Origin: Terriglobia bacterium
GTDB taxonomy: Bacteria; Acidobacteriota; UBA6911
NCBI GenBank assembly: GCA_020072565.1
Contig: JAIQGI010000045.1
Coordinates: forward strand, 1 to 64,000
Direction of reading: 5' to 3'
DNA length: 64,000 nucleotides
Shown here: one piece after another, positions 8,399 through 15,772 of the stretch
How positions within the stretch are numbered: the stretch's first letter is position 1
Layout of the letters: the number at the start of each line of letters is the position of its first letter
The notes under the pieces: generated by a model
What the model was told of the DNA's origin: nothing
The model's database searches: none
Seen by the model: only the letters and a program-made list of their open reading frames with translations
Program-made: the position numbers and the translations under genes

Positions 8399-9430
8399 CT
8401 ACTGAAGGCTGGGTTTTCCTCTTGTAGATCCGGCTACCTCATGGCATCCCCGCCGCAGGTCCAATAGGCCCGGCTCCTGCTCCAGAATTTCCCCGTGAGC
8501 AGCGACAAGATCCTCCAGATGCCCAAGGGCGCGATGATCTTCTGGACACGCCACCATCGCAGTAATGAAACTCCTCGCAGCATCGCAGTATCTTCCCAGG
8601 CCCTGGAGAGCAATACCGAGGTTCTTGTGCGCGTTATGACGCTCGGAATCGATCTCGATTGCAGCACGGCAGTGCGCCTCAGCTTCCTGATACCGGCTTT
8701 CCAGATTGAGGCAGTATGCATAGTTGTTATGCAGGAAATACCAGACAAGGTCCGGTTCCTGGGGCAATTCAGCCGCCCTGGAATACACGTCCAACGCAGC
8801 TTTGTGGTCACCTGATTGCTCACGAGCCTGCCCCATGGCCAACAGGCACTCGGCCTTTTCACCAGTGGTATCCACCAAGACGAGAATCTTCTGGTAATAA
8901 CCGTAGGCAGCGGCGAACCGGCCCACAGCGGCGCACTCCCCGGCGAGGCCCCAAAGCGCTTGCACGATCTCGTCCGTGTTTTCCGTGCGCTGAGATAAAT
9001 CCGAGAGCATTTGGTCCACGTCCTCAATCGAGACCAGCTCGCCGTCCGGTGTTATAAACCCATCGAAATTCCCAGGTTGGTTCATGAGGATATCCCTCCT
9101 TTCGGATCGTCTGGTTCCGTGCCGGGCTGCGATTCCTGTGGTGACGGCCGGGATTTCTGTTTGGAGCGCGGCACGAAGTTGATCGACCAGCCCTGTTGGT
9201 AGATCGGATCGTCCGGTGGCACGGGCTTGATCCCATAAAACCGGCAGTCCGCCCCAAAACACCACGTTCGATTCTTCCTTGGTCAGGGGCGAGTTAGGGA
9301 CAAGCCGTCTGGAAGGCGACAGAGACTCAAGCGGCGGTTTGTCTGATTCCTGCTTCCTGCCGAAGACCTGGAACATTTCTTGAAGCCGTATCTCGCTTTT
9401 ATCCTCTGGACCTTTGTTGTCGTCTGACAT
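8399..9430 (-). CDS. Tetratricopeptide repeat protein
   Basis: A 343-residue soluble protein. The C-terminal 200 residues form about five TPR-like helical pairs, with typical patterns such as AYGYYQKILVLVD, ALDVYSRAAELPQEPDL, YCLNLESRYQEAEAHCRAAI and AHKNLGIALQGLGRYCDAA. The N-terminal 130 residues are polar and of unknown fold. TPRs act in protein interaction, so this is probably a scaffold. It starts 13 bases after the 148-residue gene, in one operon with that gene and the radC homologue. Confidence 0.75.
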   Translation of the reverse strand: MSDDNKGPEDKSEIRLQEMFQVFGRKQESDKPPLESLSPSRRLVPNSPLTKEESNVVFWGGLPVLWDQARATGRSDLPTGLVDQLRAALQTEIPAVTTGIAARHGTRRSERRDILMNQPGNFDGFITPDGELVSIEDVDQMLSDLSQRTENTDEIVQALWGLAGECAAVGRFAAAYGYYQKILVLVDTTGEKAECLLAMGQAREQSGDHKAALDVYSRAAELPQEPDLVWYFLHNNYAYCLNLESRYQEAEAHCRAAIEIDSERHNAHKNLGIALQGLGRYCDAARSFITAMVACPEDHRALGHLEDLVAAHGEILEQEPGLLDLRRGCHEVAGSTRGKPSLQ

Positions 9431-9442
9431 TCTTTGCTCCTG

Positions 9443-9889
9443 TCATGAACCGGTTCGAACTTCGAGGATTGGCCGCAGTTCATTGGCAACTATTTTCTTT
9501 CCAGAATCGAGCAGAAGCCAGCACCCGTAGAAGTTGTGTCGACAAAATGTGGCAGCTTGCCACGGTTTGGCCTTTACTCCCAGGACGACTCCCTGGATGA
9601 TTCGGCCCTCTGAGAGGCCTGCTACCCGAGTGCCAACCCTGGGACGCCAATTTCGTGGCGCATGTTTACTAATGAGCTGCGGCACCTTCCGCCTGGCGAC
9701 AGCACAAGGCGGCGGCCCGAGGCGGTTGAGTTGCAGGATGGCATGTTCGTCAGTTGGACCTGGTCGTTTAAAGACCAACAATGTCCCCGGCAGGCGTTGT
9801 GCATCAGGCTCGGATAAACCATTGCGTGCGTTGCCGCCTATGCCCTGCCCTGACGCAAGAGTTCGATCATCGAGATCCTGGTTATCCAT
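9443..9889 (-). CDS. Hypothetical protein in the radC operon
   Basis: A 148-residue protein. No family recognised. The start lies 3 bases from the stop of the radC 3' part, and the stop is 13 bases before the TPR gene, so all three look like one operon. The C-terminal half includes GVVLGVKAKPWQAATFCRHN and YGCWLLLDSGKKIVANELRP, which suggests a small beta-rich domain. Confidence 0.6.
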   Translation of the reverse strand: MDNQDLDDRTLASGQGIGGNARNGLSEPDAQRLPGTLLVFKRPGPTDEHAILQLNRLGPPPCAVARRKVPQLISKHAPRNWRPRVGTRVAGLSEGRIIQGVVLGVKAKPWQAATFCRHNFYGCWLLLDSGKKIVANELRPILEVRTGS

Positions 9890-9891
9890 GA

Positions 9892-10188
9892 TCAGCCTCC
9901 CAAGAGCCCACTGTCCGCGAATGAGAAGAATGCCTCCTGGCCAACAACAACGTGGTCCAGAACTCGGATGCCCAAAACCTTCCCAGCCTCACAGAGCCTC
10001 GACGTGCAGTTGCGATCTTCATGGCTCGGCTCAGGACACCCCGAAGGATGGTTGTGCGTGAAGATTACGGCGGCGCTGTTGGCGAGTATCGCTGCTTTGT
10101 AAACCTCGCGTGGGCATACCACCGAACTGCTGAGAGAGCCCTGACTCACGAGGTTGATGCCGATGAGTCTGTTTTTGCTGTCAAGCAT
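9892..10188 (-). pseudogene. radC: 3' part of a RadC/JAB-domain gene split by the RIT element
   Basis: Ninety-eight codons covering the core of the RadC-like JAB (MPN) domain: LDSKNRLIGINLVSQGSLSS, then PREVYKAAILA, the metal-binding HNHPSG with a downstream Asp in SHEDRN, and VLDHVVVG. The usual sequence before LDSKNRL (strand with E-x-F-x-V-L) is missing here and is found at 13.6 to 13.8 kb on the same strand, across the recombinase element. An ATG at the junction has AAGGAG 8 bases upstream, supplied by the element's inverted repeat, so this part could still be translated. Small RadC-like proteins are common on integrative elements; their biochemical role is unsettled. Confidence 0.8.
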
Positions 10189-10214
10189 AACTATGTCTCC
10201 TTCCAGACTATGTC
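10189..10214. repeat. Left terminal inverted repeat of the RIT element
   Basis: AACTATGTC and GACTATGTC boxes separated by TCCTTCCA. It matches the reverse complement of 13576 to 13601 with two mismatches. A third, inverted box (GATATAGTC) is at 10266 to 10274. On the minus strand this repeat provides an AAGGAG sequence just before the ATG of the radC 3' part. Confidence 0.8.
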
Positions 10215-10318
10215 TTCAACATTTGTTGCAGCCTGACTGAGCTTGCAGACTCCGTAGCTCGACTCGATATAGTCTTGGCTCCTTAAACCAGTTCAATTCC
10301 AGGCGAAAGGAGCCAACC

Positions 10319-11560
10319 ATGAAATACAGATACATCCCCAACGAACCAGTATTCATAATCCAGCCACCAAGAGGTCCGCTTGCCGCTTACGTCCAGCCGT
10401 TTTGCGCATGGGCGTTTGATCAAGGATATGAGCGGCATAGCGTGCGCCGCCGAGTTGCCCTGGCGGCGGACTTTAGTCAATGGCTTCAGCGGAAAGATGT
10501 CAGCGTCACAGAGGTCAGCTCGGAACATCCGGCGGAATACCTGCGACATCTCTGGCGTCAAAGGCCGATCCACGGTGGCGACAGCCCCTCTCTGAAGCAG
10601 TTTATGGAGTTTTTGAGACACCAAGGAATCATCGCCGTAGATCAACCGAATCCGGAACCTACCACGCCGGTCGAGCAGTGCCTGCGGGAGTTCGAGACTT
10701 ATCTGCAAGATCAACGTGGACTGGCCGTGACCACGGTATCGCAATACACGTTGTACGTCCGTTTGTTTCTGAGAAAATGTTTCGGTGACGATCCGATAGT
10801 ACTGACAGACCTGCGGGCCGATGATGTTACCGGATTTATACAGCAAGAATCGTCGCCTACCCATTTCGTGCGACCCAAGGCTATCGCAATATCGCTGCGA
10901 TCGTTCTTTCGGTTTGCTCACTACCGTGGTGCGATTACCGCGGACCTGGCTGCCTCTGTCCCGAAGGTCGCCAGCTGGTCGATGAGCGGCATTCCAAGGG
11001 CGATCTCCGAGGATCAGACCCGCAAGTTGCTATCCAGCATCGAGCGAGGACATGGCAAAGGCCTTCGCAATTATGCGATCCTGCTCCTGCTTGCAAGACT
11101 AGGGTTGCGATCGGGCGAAATCGCATCCCTCGAGATTGAAGACATTGACTGGATTTCCGGATCACTCAAGGTGCGCGGCAAAGGACGGGAAGCCCTGTAC
11201 CCATTGCCGCAAGACGTGGGCGAGGCGATTGTCGCATACCTGCGTCACGGGCGACCGCCCTCGACAAGCCGACGTTTGTTTTTGCGGTGCATGGCTCCTT
11301 TTCGCGGTTTTCGAGGTTCGCCGGCCATTGGCGGCATAGTCCACTATGCCATTAAACGCGCAGGCGTCGAGGCGCCGACCCGGGGATCTCATCAGTTCCG
11401 CCACGGCCTCGCTTCTCAGATGCTCCATCATGGCAGCTCTCTAAAAGAAATCGGCGAACTGCTGGGCCATCGGAGTATTGAAGTCACGAAGATCTACGCC
11501 AAGGTGGATATCGATGCATTACGCAAGCTCGCGTTGTCCTGGCCAGGAGGTGTGCAATGA
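10319..11560 (+). CDS. Tyrosine recombinase A of the RIT element
   Basis: A 413-residue integrase with a SAM-like core-binding domain (about residues 115 to 210) and a catalytic domain. The catalytic residues are present: Arg in GLRSGEIASL, Lys in VRGKGREALYP, HQFRHG box, LGHRSIEVT with His, and Tyr in KIYAKVD. AAAGGAG precedes the ATG by 6 bases. The stop overlaps the start of the second recombinase by 4 bases (ATGA). It presumably binds the terminal boxes and cuts or exchanges strands jointly with the other two proteins. The 110-residue N-terminal extension is longer than in XerC/D. Confidence 0.88.
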   Translation: MKYRYIPNEPVFIIQPPRGPLAAYVQPFCAWAFDQGYERHSVRRRVALAADFSQWLQRKDVSVTEVSSEHPAEYLRHLWRQRPIHGGDSPSLKQFMEFLRHQGIIAVDQPNPEPTTPVEQCLREFETYLQDQRGLAVTTVSQYTLYVRLFLRKCFGDDPIVLTDLRADDVTGFIQQESSPTHFVRPKAIAISLRSFFRFAHYRGAITADLAASVPKVASWSMSGIPRAISEDQTRKLLSSIERGHGKGLRNYAILLLLARLGLRSGEIASLEIEDIDWISGSLKVRGKGREALYPLPQDVGEAIVAYLRHGRPPSTSRRLFLRCMAPFRGFRGSPAIGGIVHYAIKRAGVEAPTRGSHQFRHGLASQMLHHGSSLKEIGELLGHRSIEVTKIYAKVDIDALRKLALSWPGGVQ

Positions 11561-12489
11561 ACACACTTCGAGAGGCCCTGCAGCAGTATTTGAGCCTGCG
11601 CCGCAGCCTGGGATTCAAACTGCGCGAGGATGGCGCAAGGCTGTTGGACTTTGTTACGTTCATGGAGCAACGCAATGCGTCCTACATTACCCACGAATTA
11701 GCTCTCAGTTGGGCGCAGGCCCCCACCGCTCTACCTACCGAGTGGGCGCGGAGGCTGGGTTTTGTCCGGGTCTTCGCGCGTCACCGGAGCGCGACCGACC
11801 CTCGAACACAGATTCCACCCAATGGGCTGTTGCCGCAGCCGTCCACGCGCATCCGGCCGTATATCTATTCGGATGCTGAAATCCAGGCCTTGCTCAATGC
11901 CGCGCTCAAGATGCGTCCCCTGACGCCATTGCAGCCGTGGACCTACTATTGCCTGATAGGTCTGCTGAGCGTTTCAGGCATGCGTGTTGGGGAAACCCTC
12001 AACCTTGAACTTCAAGACGTCGACCTCGACGCGGCTGTGCTAACGATTCGCAGCGGTAAGTTTGGCAAGTCTCGGCTCGTGCCTTTGCACGCTTCAACTT
12101 GCGAAGCACTTGCTGATTACATCGCGCGGCGCGACCGTTTTGCGGCGGGAAGATCAACATCGCCTCATCTGTTCTTATCCCGTCTCGGCACCCGATTAAA
12201 TGACAGGACGGTTCATGTAACATTTATCGCGCTATCCCGGCAGGCTGGATTGCGCGGCCCGTCAGATAGCAAGGGCCCGCGCTTTCATGATTTCCGTCAC
12301 CGATTTGCTCTGCTGATCTTGCTGAACTGGTACCGCAGGGGAGAGGATGCCGAGCGGCTTTTACCCGTCTTATCCACCTATCTCGGCCATGTGCACCTGA
12401 ACGAGACCTATTGGTATCTACAGAGTTGGCCTGAACTGATGCATGAGGCGATGGCCCGCCTCGAGCACCGATGGGAGGAAAAACCATGA
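11557..12489 (+). CDS. Tyrosine recombinase B of the RIT element
   Basis: A 310-residue integrase. Catalytic motifs: GMRVGETLNLEL (Arg), SGKFGKSRLVPL (Lys), FHDFRHRFA (His, Arg), YLGHVHLNETYWYL (His and Tyr). It starts inside the stop of recombinase A and ends inside the start of recombinase C, which indicates obligate coupled translation and a roughly equal supply of the three proteins. It belongs to a different subfamily from A and C, as expected for RIT elements. Confidence 0.88.
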   Translation: MNTLREALQQYLSLRRSLGFKLREDGARLLDFVTFMEQRNASYITHELALSWAQAPTALPTEWARRLGFVRVFARHRSATDPRTQIPPNGLLPQPSTRIRPYIYSDAEIQALLNAALKMRPLTPLQPWTYYCLIGLLSVSGMRVGETLNLELQDVDLDAAVLTIRSGKFGKSRLVPLHASTCEALADYIARRDRFAAGRSTSPHLFLSRLGTRLNDRTVHVTFIALSRQAGLRGPSDSKGPRFHDFRHRFALLILLNWYRRGEDAERLLPVLSTYLGHVHLNETYWYLQSWPELMHEAMARLEHRWEEKP

Positions 12490-13484
12490 CGACTCCTTCC
12501 AGTCTTGCGCCGCTTTTGGAACACTTCTTCACCCAGCGTTTGACGCAACAGCGTCAGGCAAGTCCCCACACGATCAGTTCTTATCGCGACACCTTTCGTC
12601 AATTGCTCAAGTTCACCGAACAGCGACTTCATAAGGCGCCATCAAACCTGATGTTCGAACAACTCGATGCCCCCTTGATTGCAACATTCCTCGATCACCT
12701 GGAGAAGAATCAGGGGCTGAGCGTGCGGAGTCGGAATTTGCGGCTGACTGCGATTCACTCGTTCTTTCGTTACGCAGCCCTTGAAGCGCCGCATCATTCC
12801 GCGCAGATCCAGCGCGTGCTTGCCATTCCCAGCAAACGATTCACCCGGACCTTGGTCCGCTTTCTATCGAGGCCGGAAGTGGACGCTCTGCTCGCAGTTC
12901 CCGACCAGAGAACTTGGCGTGGGCGCCGCGATCACGCATTTATCCTCATGGCGGCACAAACGGGTCTACGGCTCTCGGAAATGACCGGACTCAAACGCCC
13001 GGATCTTTTGCTGGAAGCTGGAGCTCATGTCCGGGTGATCGGAAAAGGCCGCAAGGAACGATGCACACCATTGGCGAAACCGACAGTGTCAGTGCTGAAA
13101 GCCTGGATGCGAGAACCGCAAAGAGGCAGCCAGCAGTTGCTGTTTCCCAATGCCAGGGGCGAACGTCTCACCGTCCACGGTGTTCAGTACATGTTATCCA
13201 AGCATTGTGCGGCGGCCGCGAAGGTGTGCCCGTCGCTAATACAGAAACGCGTAACCGTCCATGTATTCCGACACACCGTTGCCATGGATCTTCTTCAAGA
13301 AGGCGTGGATCTGGCTGTGATCGCTCTCTGGCTCGGTCACGAATCCGTGGAAACAACCCAAATCTACGTGGAGGCAACACTGGCCATGAAGGAGAAGGCG
13401 CTCGCCAAGACGGCGCCGCCGGATGGCAGGGTAAGCCGATTTCGACCCGACGATGCGCTCCTTCACTTTCTTAACAGCCTCTAG
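12486..13484 (+). CDS. Tyrosine recombinase C of the RIT element (XerD-like)
   Basis: A 332-residue integrase if begun at the ATG overlapping the previous stop (ATGA); an in-frame ATG 15 bases upstream is possible. It has a SAM-like domain (about 15 to 105) and catalytic motifs GLRLSEMTGLK, IGKGRKERCTPL, VHVFRHTVA and LGHESVETTQIYVEA. All catalytic residues are in place. It is followed 10 bases later by the first palindromic box (GACTATGTCG at 13494), so the gene lies close to the element end. Confidence 0.88.
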   Translation: MTTPSSLAPLLEHFFTQRLTQQRQASPHTISSYRDTFRQLLKFTEQRLHKAPSNLMFEQLDAPLIATFLDHLEKNQGLSVRSRNLRLTAIHSFFRYAALEAPHHSAQIQRVLAIPSKRFTRTLVRFLSRPEVDALLAVPDQRTWRGRRDHAFILMAAQTGLRLSEMTGLKRPDLLLEAGAHVRVIGKGRKERCTPLAKPTVSVLKAWMREPQRGSQQLLFPNARGERLTVHGVQYMLSKHCAAAAKVCPSLIQKRVTVHVFRHTVAMDLLQEGVDLAVIALWLGHESVETTQIYVEATLAMKEKALAKTAPPDGRVSRFRPDDALLHFLNSL

Positions 13485-13493
13485 TCCTTACCA

Positions 13494-13625
13494 GACTATG
13501 TCGTGCGATCGGGCGCCTTCACATCGAGTACTGCTTGTGTCTGGCCCTGACTGCCAATGGGCTCTCGAATCGCGCGACATAGTCCGGAAGGAGACATAGT
13601 ACCTACTATGTCGTCCACGACATAG
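13494..13625. repeat. Right end of the RIT element: inverted repeat and palindromic boxes
   Basis: An inner pair, GACTATGTCG at 13494 and CGACATAGTC ending at 13584, forms a long imperfect inverted repeat. The region 13576 to 13601 is the counterpart of the left terminal repeat. Just outside, 13606 to 13625 is a perfect palindrome of two 9-base arms (CTATGTCGT and ACGACATAG) around CC. Such box arrays are expected binding sites for the three recombinases. Confidence 0.75.
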
Positions 13626-13818
13626 GTGTGAGGACGTGAAATTGCTCGCGATCGGCATCGGCGTAAAGTTTCTCCTGTGCGAAGGTAAATACTTCGTGAG
13701 AGCCGCTGAAGCGCTTCCAGGTACTCTGGAGAGAGCCATCACGAATCAGAGATAGTCGTTGTCGGGGGATTCGGTAGGATGTTGCAGATAGTTGCTGTGG
13801 ATTCTGACGATCATTCAT
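13606..13818 (-). pseudogene. radC: 5' part of the RadC-like gene split by the RIT element
   Basis: The frame from ATG 13818 (AAAGGAG about 15 bases upstream) encodes a segment ending in LYADADREQFHVL, the strand that in RadC-like proteins leads directly into LDSKNRLIG. Here it runs instead into the element's palindrome (TPMSWTT) and stops. Joined with 9892 to 10188 it gives about 161 residues, a normal length for the short mobile-element RadC-like family. This confirms that the recombinase cassette inserted in the middle of the gene. Confidence 0.8.
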
Positions 13819-14405
13819 GATGATGCATGCTCCTTTTGGTCGAGGTCACATGCACCAGGAGCCGAAAATAGAAAAGCCGCGCATCAGCGCGGCTCATTTT
13901 TCGGGGGAGACTTTGTTCGGAACTTCTTCCGCGCATCGAGCGCTTCAGCGCTCAAGGCACCGTGCGTCTCCTGACCGGTTGCCGGGTCCGACAACTCTCG
14001 GACCACTCCTGATGCTATCTGATATTATCCACGATTCGCGCTCTTGGTCAACAAGGAACCGTGTCTTGCCCTGCATGCCTGTTTTTCCCCGCACCCTGGT
14101 TTTAGCGCGGACTCGACTGTTTCTTACCGGTTTCGCAGGTCTACCGTAGGACTGGAATCCCTGGCAAGCATGAGCGGCTGGAAGTTTGCACCGCAGCATG
14201 GGATTGCCTGGAGCCCATCTCGATACCCTTTGATGCCGGGGTCAATGACGTGCATTGCCCACGGCCATCCGCACGTTGAATTTGGACTTATGATCAGAAC
14301 GTGGGCGGGGCGGATCGCGCCGTCATGCGGGAGATCAATTGGTAACTGTACGCCGCGTTCCAATTGGCGAAGCGCCGCAACTTAGATGCGAGAATTGTGA
14401 GGGCC
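13819..14405. other. Gene-poor stretch with one terminator
   Basis: About 590 bases without a gene I can support. It contains the hairpin at 13875 to 13901. A minus-strand frame of 79 codons (14124 to 14363) gives partly protein-like sequence but has no ribosome binding site and no recognisable family. Confidence 0.4.
13875..13901 (+). terminator. Rho-independent terminator, possibly bidirectional
   Basis: AGCCGCGC, loop ATCA, GCGCGGCT, then CATTTTT. The eight-base stem is perfect. On the minus strand it is followed by TTTTCTATTTT, so it may stop transcription from both sides between the radC operon start and the nuclease region. Confidence 0.7.
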
Positions 14406-15452
14406 CTATCCCCCACGTTGCTTTTTTGACAGTATGGCAGGGATCAACAGCCTCAGCTCGATAACGGGAATGGGACAGTCTTTCCAGTCGTGCTCCCAGC
14501 AGATCACATAGTGGCACTGGCGCTTGGATTTCAGATGGGCCTTGAAACCACTGGATTTGAACTCGAACTCGATATACCTGCGCACGTAGCCCTTGGATGC
14601 ATCCTCAAATACAGCCGCATCTGGGAATCTGGTTCTGATGACCTCAACGAGAGGGAAACCGAGCTCTCTGCGAAACTCAATGAACAGGGCAACTACTCCC
14701 ATCTCGTTCGTCGGCGTCCAGCGCATAACTTGAAGTTCCATTGGCTGGCCGACAACATCATCAAGGTCCGACTCATCATCGACAGTAAGCGCCACATCTT
14801 TCGTGTCCAGGGCGTCCTCGCTAATAAGGAAGTGGTTATCCTCAGCATCGAGATATGTGCCGATGTAGGTAAGCACCCAGTCCACTTCCTGCGGTTGGAA
14901 ACTGTACTGCGTCCTGAAATCAATAGCCGCCTTGTTAAACTGAGTGTAATTCTTACCCCAATCATTCCCTTTGAACTCACCGATGCGGCTCAAGACGTTC
15001 AAACCTTCTTGCGTTGCGTTGACCCAAATGCTGAACTTGTGCGGGTCAGACAGATAGAGCAACAGCGTAGCCAAACCCTTGCTGGCACCTTTGATCTTCA
15101 TCCTTTTCAAACAAGAGTCCAAGGCTGCTTCTGGCCCGGCACCTGCAAACAGGAGATTCCCCAACCACTGATTGATAGTCTCTGGCTCGGTGGCCAGGAT
15201 CAGGTTTCGATTGGGGGTCGCCAGAAGCATTCCGAACCAGCGCTTGTTGTTGTCGTCAAGGTCAACGGTATCGAAAATCTTGTTCAAGGTGTCCCTGGTG
15301 TGATGCCCCTTATGCTCTTCAAGAAGCATCCACGCTCGTTTTTCACGATCGATTTTTGGCTGCAAATGCTTCTGCTTGAATTCCGTATACGCCTTGCTCT
15401 GCATTAGCTCAGCAATGAGTTCTTTCTCGGTATCAAATCGAATGTCAGGCAT
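14406..15452 (-). CDS. Putative nuclease of restriction-endonuclease type
   Basis: A 348-residue protein. The C-terminal third reads RRYIEFEFKSSGFKAHL followed by HYVICWEHDWKDCP and VIELRLL. The E-F-K and downstream C-W-E-H-D-W strand resemble a PD-(D/E)xK-type predicted nuclease domain seen in defence regions, where an acidic-x-K pair binds the metal. The N-terminal two thirds are helical and unrecognised. It lies on the same strand downstream of brxL and of an Mrr remnant, in the defence island, so a restriction role is plausible but inferred. ATG at 15452 follows GGAGGGAATAG, a good ribosome binding site. Confidence 0.6.
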   Translation of the reverse strand: MPDIRFDTEKELIAELMQSKAYTEFKQKHLQPKIDREKRAWMLLEEHKGHHTRDTLNKIFDTVDLDDNNKRWFGMLLATPNRNLILATEPETINQWLGNLLFAGAGPEAALDSCLKRMKIKGASKGLATLLLYLSDPHKFSIWVNATQEGLNVLSRIGEFKGNDWGKNYTQFNKAAIDFRTQYSFQPQEVDWVLTYIGTYLDAEDNHFLISEDALDTKDVALTVDDESDLDDVVGQPMELQVMRWTPTNEMGVVALFIEFRRELGFPLVEVIRTRFPDAAVFEDASKGYVRRYIEFEFKSSGFKAHLKSKRQCHYVICWEHDWKDCPIPVIELRLLIPAILSKKQRGG

Positions 15453-15553
15453 AGACTATTCCCTCCGGTTTGCACTCGGCACTCCACATGCTTGGATGTC
15501 CGAGATCATCCAGGTTCTGGCGCACCCCGCTTGCCAGGGACTGGTCTATCGTG

Positions 15554-15772
15554 TCATTCTTCCGCCGGTGCTAGGAAGAACACCTTGACAAGGGGCAAGA
15601 GCATCTTTCCCGCCTGACTCAGCTTATCGTAATGTTCCTGCCAGAGCGTGATCACCCGCTCAAGGTCCATTATCTCGATGTGCTTGTTCGATGACCGGAT
15701 CTCGCACTCCGCTTCTGACGTAAAGCCTGCAGGTGATACGATCAGCCCGATGTCACCTTCCCTGTTAGCACC
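15554..15772 (-). pseudogene. C-terminal remnant of an Mrr-type restriction endonuclease
   Basis: A 72-codon open stretch with no start, directly after and in frame with the brxL stop codon. It reads GDIGLIVSPAGFTSEAECE, then HIEIMDLERVITLW and LLPLVKVFFLAPAEE. This is the end of the Mrr catalytic domain, where the segment G-L-(F/I)-V-(T/S)-xx-GFT-x-A precedes the last helix, and the usual terminal tail. The catalytic D and E-x-K part is missing. It is a deletion scar: a restriction gene once lay downstream of brxL or was brought in by recombination. Confidence 0.65.

Larger units (their letters stand above)
10189..13625. mobile_element. RIT element (recombinase in trio) inserted in radC
   Basis: A 3.4 kb unit with three overlapping tyrosine recombinase genes on the plus strand, bordered by inverted repeats (10189 to 10214 and 13576 to 13601). 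The repeats carry two ACTATGTC boxes each, separated by CTCCTTCC. Extra palindromic boxes lie inside and at the right edge. The flanks are the two halves of one radC reading frame. Three consecutive recombinases of different subfamilies with terminal inverted repeats is the defined layout of RIT elements. No cargo genes are present. The exact outer border on the right (13601 or about 13626) is uncertain because of an added palindrome. Confidence 0.82.

Noticed and set aside
10319-13484. Idea that one of the three recombinases is an integron integrase for the cassette array
   Set aside because: None shows the extra helix region typical of IntI, all three overlap as a trio with their own inverted repeats, and they lie 36 kb from the array in another element.
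14124-14363. 79-codon minus-strand gene
   Set aside because: The translation is partly protein-like, but there is no ribosome binding site, family or operon context.
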